Assembly (NCBI GenBank): GCA_046297695.1
Contig: JBKBHF010000002.1
Span: 62,001-126,000 of the forward strand
From: Permianibacter sp046297695
GTDB lineage: Bacteria > Pseudomonadota > Gammaproteobacteria > Enterobacterales > Permianibacteraceae
DNA length: 64,000 bases
Direction of reading: 5' to 3'
The translations under genes and the position numbers were made by a program. Under the pieces are notes generated by a model, which was not told where the DNA came from, did no database searches, and saw nothing but the letters and a program-made list of their open reading frames with translations. Each line of letters opens with the position of its first letter. Position 1 is the first letter of the stretch. Shown here piece after piece: positions 8,657 to 17,835 of this stretch.

Positions 8657-9931
8657 TCACAGCCTTCCTGATGAGGTCGGCAGCAATGCCCGTGCCGCAC
8701 TTGCATTCGTCACGGCTTCACATTGCGCTGCCATGGCAGGTGCGCCATGGGCCTGCAAGCGCTGCAGCCACTGCTCTGCTGCAGCACGTTCGGTCAGCGG
8801 CATCAGGATCGTCAACTCCTCGCCACGCTCACGCCAACAATCCAGCGCCCGGCGCTCACGCCGGGCCAGCGCGCGCCAGGCATCTCCGTGTTCGCCATGC
8901 AAGCTGACGCGCACCAAAGTTGCGGGCAGCTCAAAGCGTTCGCTGTCGCTGACCGCACGCGCCAGTTGCCGTGCGAAGCGCTCATCACTGCCGGGCTGAC
9001 CGGCGCCAGCAAGCAAGTCGGCGGCGTGCGCGCACAGCACTGCCAGCAAGGTCAGGGTGTTGTGTTGGAAACTGAAGAACGGCATCGCGGCCACAGCGAG
9101 TACCGCCCGAATGTTGCCGCTGGCATCCACCAGCGGAACCGCTGCCAACAGGCGACTCTGTCGGCTCGCTTCCAGCTGGGCGCTGTCAGCGTGAATTGCC
9201 GCCAACTCGCCACGGCTGAGCACTTGCCGCAACAACGGATCATCCGCCGACAACGGCTCCGGTTTGCCCCAGCTCGCCAACGGCTCACTGCCGATCTGGC
9301 TGTCGTTGACCGGATACAGCGCGGCCTGTTGCAAGGAACCATAACCGGCCAGCAGATCCAGCAGGCGCTGCGCACTGACTGGCGTCAGACCCTGACCCGG
9401 ATCAAACCGCTGCGCCAAACGCGTCAAGGCTTCGCGCAGCGACAGACCGGACCCGGCCAGCGCCTGCTCCAGACGATCATGCGACACGCGCAACAAGTGA
9501 TAGCTGCGGGTGAATTCTTCGAGCCGCTCGCCACGGTATTGGTTGGCGCCACTTAATCGGCGCAAACGCCGCTGCCAGGCATCGCGAAACTCACCGCACA
9601 GCATCGCCAGCACGACGATGCCGGTCGCCCATGCGAGCGGAAACGTTGCGGCCGGTTGCCATTGGCGGTTGATCGCGACACCCAGCGTAGCCAGCACCAA
9701 CAAGGCACTGACAAAACCGGCCGCGAATCCGTAACGCAAACCGGCCAGCACCGGTCCCAACACCGGCCAGGGAAATCCGCTTTGAATGCGCAGCGGATCA
9801 GCAGGATCGGTCCAGGCGGACAGCGCCAGCGCAGCCGCCGTGAGCAGAAACGTTTCAAACCACAACCAGGGTTCCGACGGCGCCGTGCGCACGTCCAAGC
9901 CATCAACGGAATCAAGCCAGGGCAATTTCAT
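8657..9931 (-). CDS. pelD: Cyclic-di-GMP receptor PelD
   Basis: A 424-residue protein with about four N-terminal membrane helices (about residues 25-115), a coiled linker, a GAF domain (about 160-310) and a degenerate GGDEF-like domain. RALD at 361-364 matches the RxxD inhibitory-site motif that in P. aeruginosa PelD (R367-D370) binds c-di-GMP; no catalytic GG(D/E)EF is present. PelD therefore probably switches Pel synthesis on when c-di-GMP is high. Its ATG overlaps the upstream pelB stop (ATGA), leaving no room for pelC between them. Confidence 0.9.
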   Translation of the reverse strand: MKLPWLDSVDGLDVRTAPSEPWLWFETFLLTAAALALSAWTDPADPLRIQSGFPWPVLGPVLAGLRYGFAAGFVSALLVLATLGVAINRQWQPAATFPLAWATGIVVLAMLCGEFRDAWQRRLRRLSGANQYRGERLEEFTRSYHLLRVSHDRLEQALAGSGLSLREALTRLAQRFDPGQGLTPVSAQRLLDLLAGYGSLQQAALYPVNDSQIGSEPLASWGKPEPLSADDPLLRQVLSRGELAAIHADSAQLEASRQSRLLAAVPLVDASGNIRAVLAVAAMPFFSFQHNTLTLLAVLCAHAADLLAGAGQPGSDERFARQLARAVSDSERFELPATLVRVSLHGEHGDAWRALARRERRALDCWRERGEELTILMPLTERAAAEQWLQRLQAHGAPAMAAQCEAVTNASAARALLPTSSGRL

Positions 9932-12699
9932 GGTTTCACCATTGTGCTGGAGCTGTTACCGCTGCCGGTTTCCTTTGCCGGCGCCTGCCATAACGGCAAG
10001 GCCAAGGCGGAAAACTGCGCCAGTTGCTGTCGGCACACGGTCAATTCGCGCGCCGGATCGGGTTGGGTTTGCGCACCGCGGGTCGCACTGGAGCGGCGGC
10101 TACGCGCCGCCACGTCGTTCAGGCTGAGCGGCAGCACGGCGCTCGAGAGCGGGCCTTCTGGTGCCAGAGTGAGCTCGGCCTGTAGCGCAGACAACAGCGT
10201 CGCAATGGCTTCGCGATTCTGCTCCAGCCATTCGTCCGCCAGATCTTCCCAGTCCGACAGTTGCAGGCGTTTCTGCTGCCAACGCAAAGCAAAATAGCGG
10301 GCGTTGTCGAGGCCTTGCTGCAACTGCCATTGCTCCACCAAATCCTGCACAGCGTCCTGATCGGCGAGCCGGCTGTCGAGCGCGGTGGAAAAATACTGGC
10401 GGCCGTAAAACTGATCTGCCAAGCGGTTCGGGTGCTCAACCCGCGGCAGCGGCACCGGTTGCACTTGCAATTGCTGCAGCAGGCGCAGGCGGAACTGATT
10501 GGCGGTCACCGTGCAACCCAGCCATTCCATGTTGTCCGCGACCGTCAAAAGCCACGGCAGATCGCGGGCGCGTGCCGGCAAGGTCAGGCCATACCAGCGC
10601 GCCGCCTCGGCGGGCCGGCCGAGCACCTGCTCGGCCGCGGCCATCACTTCGGCCAATACCGGATCGGCTTCGGCCAGATTGGCGTGGCGTTCGACCAGCA
10701 CATTGATCTGCGCCACCGGCGCCGGTTGTTCTGCCAGTAACAGCCACAGCAGCGCCTCGATCACTTCCGGATCATTGGCGCGCAGACTCGCCAGTTGCTC
10801 AAGCGCGAGTCGCGCCGCTTTGCTGTCACCGCGCGCCATCGCCCGTTCGGCCCGGAACTGCCAATACAATGGCTCCTTGCGGAAGCGCGCTTCTTGCTGT
10901 TGTGCTTCGGCGAGCAGTTGATCGATACGCTTGCTGTCACCTGTGCGATGCGCCACGTCCAGCAGCACCAGAAAATACTCGCGCGCCCGCAGCCGGCTCC
11001 AGCCATACAGAGCTTGACGTTCGATCACGGCGACATCACCGCTTTGCTGCGCCAGCAGCAACAGGCGATCGATGGCGAGTTTGTTGTCCGGTTCATAGCG
11101 CGCCAGGACCTGCTGATACGCCGGACGCGCGACATTCGGCCGTTCGAGCGCCCAGCCGAGTTCGGCCAGCAATTGCCAGTAGCGCACTTCCTGTCCGGCC
11201 GGCGGTGCGGACGACAGCGGCAGCAAACTGTTCAAGGCCGGTTCCGGCTGGCCGCTTCGCCAATAGTTCTCCGCAATCGCGAGTCGCTCGCTCGGCTCGA
11301 GCGGCGCCAGTTGCTCGACGCGTTGCCAGGCCTGCAAAGCGGCGCTCACTTCCCCGGCGGCCTGGCGCACCTGGGCCAGCGCAATCCAGCCGGCACGATC
11401 CGTCGGCTGCCGCCGCAGATACTGTTGCAGCGTCGCGATCAGCTGCGCTGGTTCAACCGAGCGCAAACCGCTGCGGACATAAGCACCACTTTCGGCGGCA
11501 AGCAAGGGACGCCGCTGTGACGCCGCTTCGACCAAGGCCACGACATTGGCGTCGGCTTGCAAGGCATCCGACAGCGCGAACGCGCGCGCCTCGTTCTCCG
11601 GATTCGGTGTCGCCATCGCCAGGGCAAACCAGTGTGGCAAGGCCCGCGCACCATCGCCATTCCAATCGAATGCACGGGCCAGCAACAATTGCCGTTCCGG
11701 CGTCGGCATCGGCAGCGCATCGAGCAGCTCCGCCAATTGCAGTGCCGCCGGCAGATTGCCCGAGGCCAATTCCAGCGCCAGCAGGCGTTCGCTGAGCGTT
11801 ACATTATCCGGCTGCTGACGATGTAAACGGTACAGCCAGGCCAGCGCTTGCCGATCCTCGCCGTTCTGCTGTGCGATATCGGCGGCGAGTTGCAACAAGG
11901 CCGGTTCATCTTCATCCGGACCGACCACGTGACGCGCCGTTTTCAGAGCATCCGCGGCGCGGCCGGCCGCAAGCCAGGCCTGCATCGCCGATGCCGCCAC
12001 CTCGCGCCGTTCGGCCGGTACCAGCAACAGATCGAATGCTTCGCGCCAACGCGCTGCCGCCTGTGCCGGCTGGTTGGCGGCCAAATGAAACGCCGCGGCT
12101 TCGCGCAGGAGCTGGCCACGGCCAACACCGACCAGATCGGTGCGGGTCAGCAGGTTCTCGAACAGCGCGGCCAACACGGCCGGCTCACCAAATTTGCGCG
12201 CCTCTGCCAGCAGTGCGGTTTGTTCGTTGACCGACAACGTCAGCAACAACACCGCGTCAAAACCGCTGCGAATCGATGCCCGCAGGGCTGCTGCCTGTTC
12301 CGATTCCGGCGCCCGAAACAGTTGCTGCAACTGCAGACGAATTTTGGCCAGGGCAATTTCAAAGGCATAACGCGGCTCCGGCTGAACCAGTAGCGGTGCC
12401 AGCGCCTCGACGGCTTCATTGTGACTGCCGGCTTCGGTGAGCAGCTGCACAAACGACAGCCGCAGCGGCACGTTGTCCGGGTCGGATCGCACCAGCACGC
12501 GCAGGTAGGCAATCGACAGCGCGTCACTGGCGCGCAGGTTTTGCGGATCGCGAAACGCCGGCTGGCGCGGGAACAGCACCCACAGCGCGACAACAATCAC
12601 CGAAGACATGATCAGCAAGGCCGGTCCGTTCAGCAGCGCCTCGCGCGGTGCTGTCTGCGGACGGTTTGTTTGGCGTGACGACGGCTCAGCGGCAGACAA
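9928..12699 (-). CDS. pelB: PelB-like TPR protein lacking the outer-membrane barrel
   Basis: A 923-residue protein with one N-terminal membrane helix (about residues 27-44) followed by a long run of TPR-like helical repeats to the C-terminus. P. aeruginosa PelB is about 1190 residues and has the same helix and TPR array plus a C-terminal beta-barrel that exports Pel through the outer membrane. Here the protein ends after the TPR part in a Ser/Lys-rich tail, and its stop overlaps the pelD start (ATGA). There is no frameshifted barrel behind it. The start overlaps the pelA end by 14 bp. The TPR region can still guide Pel and bind PelA, but the exit pore is absent. Confidence 0.82.
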   Translation of the reverse strand: MSAAEPSSRQTNRPQTAPREALLNGPALLIMSSVIVVALWVLFPRQPAFRDPQNLRASDALSIAYLRVLVRSDPDNVPLRLSFVQLLTEAGSHNEAVEALAPLLVQPEPRYAFEIALAKIRLQLQQLFRAPESEQAAALRASIRSGFDAVLLLTLSVNEQTALLAEARKFGEPAVLAALFENLLTRTDLVGVGRGQLLREAAAFHLAANQPAQAAARWREAFDLLLVPAERREVAASAMQAWLAAGRAADALKTARHVVGPDEDEPALLQLAADIAQQNGEDRQALAWLYRLHRQQPDNVTLSERLLALELASGNLPAALQLAELLDALPMPTPERQLLLARAFDWNGDGARALPHWFALAMATPNPENEARAFALSDALQADANVVALVEAASQRRPLLAAESGAYVRSGLRSVEPAQLIATLQQYLRRQPTDRAGWIALAQVRQAAGEVSAALQAWQRVEQLAPLEPSERLAIAENYWRSGQPEPALNSLLPLSSAPPAGQEVRYWQLLAELGWALERPNVARPAYQQVLARYEPDNKLAIDRLLLLAQQSGDVAVIERQALYGWSRLRAREYFLVLLDVAHRTGDSKRIDQLLAEAQQQEARFRKEPLYWQFRAERAMARGDSKAARLALEQLASLRANDPEVIEALLWLLLAEQPAPVAQINVLVERHANLAEADPVLAEVMAAAEQVLGRPAEAARWYGLTLPARARDLPWLLTVADNMEWLGCTVTANQFRLRLLQQLQVQPVPLPRVEHPNRLADQFYGRQYFSTALDSRLADQDAVQDLVEQWQLQQGLDNARYFALRWQQKRLQLSDWEDLADEWLEQNREAIATLLSALQAELTLAPEGPLSSAVLPLSLNDVAARSRRSSATRGAQTQPDPARELTVCRQQLAQFSALALPLWQAPAKETGSGNSSSTMVKP

Positions 12700-15478
12700 G
12701 CTGCACCTCCGCCTGCGCGGCTGGCCCGGTCAACAAATAGCGCGACAGCCCGCTTTCGGTGCGCGCGGACAATGGCTTTTGTTGCGACAGCTGACAACCA
12801 GCCGGAACCCGTGCCCGGAACTCGACTTGATTGCGTTTGGCAAAGCGAAAACGCAGCATGCCATTCGAATCAGACTGCCAGCTTTGCAACGGTGCGCTGG
12901 CATCAACCAGCAAGGCATCCGGCGAACGCGCATCGAATCGCAGCCGCACCCGGTCTTGCCCCAGTTGCAAGTAACGACCGCTGCTGTCTTCGCGCGCACC
13001 GGCCACCGCCGGATGGCGCGCCGGCCATCCCAGCTCGACCGGCAGGCGCAGGCTGCGCAGACCGTTACCATGCACCGACCAATTGCCATTCAAATCTTTG
13101 GCCAGGCTCGCATGCTGGAATGCGCGCACGCGCTGGACATATTCGCTGATGTACAAGCCATTGAGCGGCTCTGCCGCCTGCGCCCGCAGCAATTCCTGCA
13201 ACAGCGTGATGCCGGCCGGCCGCTGCACGGCATCGGCATGAAAACTGAGCGACCACGGTTTCAACCGGCGCATGCCAAATCCGCTGCTGCCGCCGAGTTG
13301 ACGATTCCAGTCCAACACTTGCCGGTAATTGAGCGCCTCGCCATACCAGAGCCGGGCAAACGTGTTTTCATCTACGAGCGGTGCCAGCACTTGCGTGCCC
13401 CACGGCGTCGGTCGTGCTGCCGGTGACAACTGCGCCAGCTTCAGCGGACCAAAACGCCAGTCGATACCACCACCGCCGTAATGGCTGACGCCCGCTTGTT
13501 GAGCGATGGCAAGTGCGGCCGGTCCGGGTTTGCCATCGCCGGACCAGATCAGCAGCGGCGGTTGCAAGGCGCTGTTGCCGTGACGCAAGCCGCGCAGCCA
13601 ATCGAATGGCGCGGCGATTTCACGATGCAGCTCGGCCGCGTATTGCGGCAATGGGACACTGTAACGATGCGCCGGCGCGGCGTAATCACGTTCGCCGTCA
13701 AACACCGGCCAGTAAAAGGGATGACTGTAGGTATGGCTGGCGATCTCCAGTTGCGGTAGCGCCAGCAGCGGATCGAGCGCGCGCCGACGGGCACGACGTT
13801 CATCGTCGGCCAGTGACGGCGTATCGAACTCGGCTTCGATCAAGGCCACGGTCGCCGGCAACGGCTGGTTTTGCAGCAACGGCAACAACGCTGTCGCCGG
13901 CCGCTGGCCAGTGCTGTCTGCCAGCGCGAGCCTGTCACCACGAATATCGATCAGACCAATTCGGCGGCCATTGTCCGTGCTGAGCTCAAACACCGGTTGT
14001 GCCGGCAAGCGCAGCGCCGCCCGCAAAAACGCAAACGGATCCAATAGCCAGCTGGCGCTGCCATCGGCACCGTACTGCATGACATACGGATCGAGCGCGA
14101 GGCCACCAAACGCGCCGATCTGAATCGGATCAAACCGGGCGCCGCTGCGATCACGCAATTGCAGCCAGGCCGTGCTGCCGGCACCGGCAAAACTGTCCGG
14201 CAAGCCCCAGCTTTTCAGCGTTGGCGCCGTGCCGAGTCGCCCTATCGCTGGCTGCTGCGCAACCAGTTGCAAACCCGCACCCGCTGCCCGGCCGTTTTGC
14301 TGATCCCCCAACAACTGCCGACACGCCGCCCCCGCCGGCAGGCTGCCGAAGAACGCCACCGGCAAACCGGCGCGCACTTCCGGTTGCAGGCGCGCACAAA
14401 CCCCGGCCTGCTGACCGCTGGAGCGCGCCGACAACCAGGCGACAACGCCGGCGTAGCGACCACTGATCGGCTCGTTCGGCAAGGCCTCGTGTTCGATATT
14501 GCGGTACTCGAGCGCGTAGCCTTCGTACTCCAGCGGCATCGCCAGATGCTTGAACAAGGGACTCGCCCATTGATCCTGGCCATGACCGTCACCGGCGCCG
14601 TCGATGAGCGCCAGCAAGGTGCGTGGGACATGGCGCAAACGGCCCTGGCCGAGCCAGGTCAAATCGCCATTGGCAACCCAGGGCGTGAACCCGAGCGCCA
14701 GAATCTCCTTCGCCGTGGCTTCGGCCGTTGCCCAATCACCGGGATCGACGTAATCGAGCACGATCACCGGCACGCCGAACCGATCGCGGGTGCGGCGCAG
14801 TTGCTGGATCAGCCATTGCCGGTTGGCTTCCGGCGTTGGCGCGTGCTGCTTGCTGACCGGGTCATAACCATGAAACAGCGATTCCGCCAACAAGGCGTCG
14901 GCGTATTGGGCATGGCGCTCCAGCAATTCGAAGCCGCGGTTGTAGATGAGTTTGACGCCCGGGAAACGCTGCTTGATGGTCGCCAGCAGCGCGACCATGC
15001 CGTCTTCCTGACGCTGCCGAGCCGGACCTTCCTTGGCCGGGATCAGATAGCTGTCCATGGTGTCGAGGAAAAACGCGCGATACCCCTGTTGCCAGAGCGC
15101 AGCGAAATGCTCGCGCAGCAGATAATCGCGCCAGCCGGTGCCGGCCAGATCCATCACCAGACTGTTCCAGGCGGTGTTGGTGCCGATCACCCAGCGCTGA
15201 TCAATCCTGTCGACATCGACCGCGTTGCGCGCAACCTCGCCGACCGAGACGTAGGCGAAAATTTCCGGACCGCTGGCAAGCAGTGGCGGCACTTCTTCCG
15301 GACGCAGCTGATGGGGCTGGATGACGACTTGATCGTAATGGCGCAAGGCATCCAGCGGCGGACGGGTGCCATAGTAGAACGCGATGTCGGGCGCATCAGC
15401 GGCAGCGCAATGGCCAGCCAGCAGTAGCAGGCCGGCGCAACAGGCCAGAAAACAGCGGGCGACAACCGGTGCGAACAT
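12686..15478 (-). CDS. pelA: Pel modification enzyme PelA (hydrolase/deacetylase)
   Basis: A 930-residue periplasmic protein with a signal peptide (residues 1-27) and a TIM-barrel glycoside hydrolase domain (about 28-300) with the FLDTMDSY and LLAESLFHGY segments; the Glu is the likely catalytic residue. A Rossmann-like middle, a polysaccharide-deacetylase domain (about 490-800) and a C-terminal beta region follow. The deacetylase has SHTYSHPF (H582, H586) and LSFHAD, but the Asp pair region reads DIRGD (511-515) rather than the usual DGD. PelA normally trims and de-N-acetylates Pel before export. ATG 15478 is chosen for the signal peptide; the frame stays open 68 codons further upstream. First gene of the pel operon. 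Confidence 0.92.
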   Translation of the reverse strand: MFAPVVARCFLACCAGLLLLAGHCAAADAPDIAFYYGTRPPLDALRHYDQVVIQPHQLRPEEVPPLLASGPEIFAYVSVGEVARNAVDVDRIDQRWVIGTNTAWNSLVMDLAGTGWRDYLLREHFAALWQQGYRAFFLDTMDSYLIPAKEGPARQRQEDGMVALLATIKQRFPGVKLIYNRGFELLERHAQYADALLAESLFHGYDPVSKQHAPTPEANRQWLIQQLRRTRDRFGVPVIVLDYVDPGDWATAEATAKEILALGFTPWVANGDLTWLGQGRLRHVPRTLLALIDGAGDGHGQDQWASPLFKHLAMPLEYEGYALEYRNIEHEALPNEPISGRYAGVVAWLSARSSGQQAGVCARLQPEVRAGLPVAFFGSLPAGAACRQLLGDQQNGRAAGAGLQLVAQQPAIGRLGTAPTLKSWGLPDSFAGAGSTAWLQLRDRSGARFDPIQIGAFGGLALDPYVMQYGADGSASWLLDPFAFLRAALRLPAQPVFELSTDNGRRIGLIDIRGDRLALADSTGQRPATALLPLLQNQPLPATVALIEAEFDTPSLADDERRARRRALDPLLALPQLEIASHTYSHPFYWPVFDGERDYAAPAHRYSVPLPQYAAELHREIAAPFDWLRGLRHGNSALQPPLLIWSGDGKPGPAALAIAQQAGVSHYGGGGIDWRFGPLKLAQLSPAARPTPWGTQVLAPLVDENTFARLWYGEALNYRQVLDWNRQLGGSSGFGMRRLKPWSLSFHADAVQRPAGITLLQELLRAQAAEPLNGLYISEYVQRVRAFQHASLAKDLNGNWSVHGNGLRSLRLPVELGWPARHPAVAGAREDSSGRYLQLGQDRVRLRFDARSPDALLVDASAPLQSWQSDSNGMLRFRFAKRNQVEFRARVPAGCQLSQQKPLSARTESGLSRYLLTGPAAQAEVQLVCR

Positions 15479-15660
15479 GTCGGAATCGGAAACCTGAAAC
15501 CCCAGCCCACACGCGAATGGCGCACAAACTGCGGCAAAGAAATGGTCGGCTGATTGTAGCGGAATTGCTGCGGGCATTGCCGGCGAAACTGACGGCAAAC
15601 CGGGCTGTTTCGCCGGGTATGCACAGACCTCGTCGTTGCCCGCTCTTGGCCTGCTCCCCG

Positions 15661-15680
15661 GCGCTATGCCACCATAGCGC
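15661..15680. promoter_or_regulatory. Inverted repeat between pelA and ypjD
   Basis: GCGCTATG-CCAC-CATAGCGC has perfect 8-bp arms and a 4-bp spacer, with no T-tract. It lies in the 252-bp gap between the divergent pelA and ypjD genes, 51 bp before ypjD and about 180 bp before pelA. It could be an operator for either gene; a chance hairpin is also possible. Confidence 0.35.
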
Positions 15681-15730
15681 ACGCCACCGCCAACGGTGCT
15701 GGCGCCGTCTCCCTGCCGGAAGCTCAGATT

Positions 15731-16528
15731 TTGAACGGATTACTGCTGCTCGCGCTGCTGACCGCCCTGTTTTACCTGCTACAGGCGGGTTGGATGTTTC
15801 TGCAGCTGCGCCGCGGCGTCCAGGTACCGCACCGGTTGCTGCTGCTGGCGCTGTTGCCCGCCTTGTTGCAAGCCACTCTGCTGCATCTGGTGATCGACAC
15901 CCCGGCCGGGCAAAACCTCGGGTTCCTGCCCATCGCCGCCCTGGTCAGCTGGCTGATTGTGCTGCTGCTGATGATCCCCGGTGGCCAGTTGACCACGCCG
16001 CTGCTGTTGTTCGCGCTGCCGCTGGCGGCGTTGTTCTCGCTGGCGCTGCCGCTGGCGCCAGCCCAATACATCAAGCCGCTGGCGGGTGCCTGGCCCAGTC
16101 TGGTCCACATTTTCTCGGCCCTGCTGGCCTATAGCCTGTTGATGGTCGCGGCGGTACAGGCGCTGCTGCTGTGGTGGCTGGAACGCAAGCTGCGGCACGC
16201 CCCGATGCAGGTGTCGCCGCTGCTGCCGCCGCTGCAATTGCAGGAAAGTTTTTTATTCCGGGTGATCGCGACCGGTTTTGCGCTGCTGACGCTGGCGCTG
16301 CTGGTTGCGGCCTTTGGCTTACCGAGCCTTTTCGCCAGCCAGCCGCTGCACAAACCGGTATTCGCCCTGCTGTCCTGGCTGGTGTTCGCGATTCTGCTGT
16401 TCGGCCGCTGGCGCCAGGGCTGGCGCGGCCGGGTGGCCGTGCGCTGGACGCTGGCCGGATTCGCGCTGCTGGCGCTGTCTTATGCCGGCACCCGCATCGT
16501 GATCGAATACGTGCTGCAACAGCCCTGA
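15731..16528 (+). CDS. ypjD: YpjD/CcsA-like inner-membrane cytochrome c assembly family protein
   Basis: A 265-residue, extremely Leu-rich membrane protein with about eight helices, matching the YpjD branch of the CcsA/CcmC family. The gene sits directly before a CNNM-type transporter, as ypjD-yfjD (corE-corB) does in E. coli, where the pair is linked to cobalt/magnesium handling rather than to heme. It starts with TTG at 15731 after GGAAG. In E. coli the divergent neighbour is ffh; here it is the pel operon, suggesting that pel was inserted beside a conserved block. Confidence 0.85.
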   Translation: MNGLLLLALLTALFYLLQAGWMFLQLRRGVQVPHRLLLLALLPALLQATLLHLVIDTPAGQNLGFLPIAALVSWLIVLLLMIPGGQLTTPLLLFALPLAALFSLALPLAPAQYIKPLAGAWPSLVHIFSALLAYSLLMVAAVQALLLWWLERKLRHAPMQVSPLLPPLQLQESFLFRVIATGFALLTLALLVAAFGLPSLFASQPLHKPVFALLSWLVFAILLFGRWRQGWRGRVAVRWTLAGFALLALSYAGTRIVIEYVLQQP

Positions 16529-16541
16529 CAAGGAGATCCCC

Positions 16542-17825
16542 GTGGACCAGCTCTCCACCGGAGAGGTGCTGCTTTTCCTGCTGTTGCTGTTTCTGTTCTC
16601 TGCCTTCTTCTCCGGTGCCGAGACCGGCATCATGTCGGTCAACCGTTACCGGCTGCGCCATCTGGCGCGGCAGGGGCACCCCGGCGCCAAGCGGGTGCAG
16701 GCCCTGCTCGAACAGCCGGATCGCCTGATCGGCGTCATCATCACCGGCAACAATATCGTCAACATTCTGGCCTCGGTCATTTCGGCGGTTCTGGCGGTGC
16801 GCTTGTTTGGCGAGGAATGGGGCGTTGCCATCGCCACCGCGCTGCTGACAGTGGTGATGCTGGTGTTCTGCGAAGTCGGCCCGAAAACCCTGGGCGCGCT
16901 GCACCCGGAACGGGTGGCGTTTCCGGCGTCCTGGCTGCTGCAGAAATTGCTGCGCATCCTGTTGCCGTTGATCTGGCTCGTCAATTTGCTGGCCAACGGC
17001 CTGCTCCGGCTGTTCGGCATACGCCTGAACCGGAAGCAGCAGGACGCGCTGTCCAGCGAGGAATTGCGCACCGTGGTCAATGAGGCCGGTGCCTTCATTC
17101 CACGCCGGCACCAGAAAATGCTGCTCAGCATTCTCGATCTGGAAAAGCAAACGGTCGATGACATCATGGTCTCGCGCCATGACATCGTCGGCATCGATCT
17201 GGACTTGCCGCAGAGCGAGATCATGCCGACCCTGCTGCATTGCCAGCACACCCGGTTGCTGGTCTGGCGCGGCGACATCAACAACGTCGAAGGTTTTCTG
17301 CACGCCCGCGATGCCCTGCACCTGCTCGCCAAGGATGACTTCGATTACGACGAGCTCAAGCAGGTGCTGCGGCAGCCGTATTTCGTGCCAGCCGGCACAC
17401 CACTCACTACCCAGCTGGTCAATTTCCAGCGCAACCGGCGCCGCATCGGACTGGTCGTTGACGAGTACGGCGACATCCAGGGACTGGTGACGCTGGAAGA
17501 CATTCTGGAAGAAATCGTCGGCGAATTTACCACCGATGTCGCCAGCCAGATCAGCCGCGAAATCTCGCCGTCAGCGGACGGTCATGTCGTGGTGGAAGGC
17601 AGCGCGGCCCTACGCGATCTGGTCCGCAGCCAGCACTGGCAGCTGCCGCTCGATGGCCCGAAAACCCTGAACGGACTGTTGCTGGAATACCTGGAAACAC
17701 TGCCATCGGCGGGCACCTGCGTGCGTTTGCACGGTTACCCGATGGAAATCCTGCAGGTCAAAGACAACATGATCAAAACGGTGAAAGTGATGCCTTCGCT
17801 GTATCGCGCAGCAGGTGATCACTGA
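16542..17825 (+). CDS. yfjD: CNNM/CorB-type transporter with CBS domains (YfjD)
   Basis: A 427-residue protein with a DUF21 membrane domain (about 1-185, starting FLFSAFFSGAETGIMS), two CBS domains (about 205-330, including VDDIMVSRHDIVGID and VDEYGDIQGLVTLEDIL) and a C-terminal CorC/HlyC domain (about 345-425). These proteins bind Mg2+-ATP in the CBS pair and move Mg2+ or Co2+. It starts with GTG 16542 after a strong AAGGAG, 13 nt behind ypjD, so the two form an operon. It converges on the response regulator with 10 bp between stops and no visible terminator. Confidence 0.92.
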   Translation: MDQLSTGEVLLFLLLLFLFSAFFSGAETGIMSVNRYRLRHLARQGHPGAKRVQALLEQPDRLIGVIITGNNIVNILASVISAVLAVRLFGEEWGVAIATALLTVVMLVFCEVGPKTLGALHPERVAFPASWLLQKLLRILLPLIWLVNLLANGLLRLFGIRLNRKQQDALSSEELRTVVNEAGAFIPRRHQKMLLSILDLEKQTVDDIMVSRHDIVGIDLDLPQSEIMPTLLHCQHTRLLVWRGDINNVEGFLHARDALHLLAKDDFDYDELKQVLRQPYFVPAGTPLTTQLVNFQRNRRRIGLVVDEYGDIQGLVTLEDILEEIVGEFTTDVASQISREISPSADGHVVVEGSAALRDLVRSQHWQLPLDGPKTLNGLLLEYLETLPSAGTCVRLHGYPMEILQVKDNMIKTVKVMPSLYRAAGDH

Positions 17826-17835
17826 GCCGGCACCG

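Noticed and set aside
9928..10330. Frameshift that would restore a PelB barrel
   Set aside because: The pelB stop overlaps the pelD ATG, and no barrel-like strands are seen in the other two minus-strand frames of this stretch.
14159..15427. 422-codon open frame antisense to pelA
   Set aside because: No recognisable domain; shadow of the GH and deacetylase coding strand.
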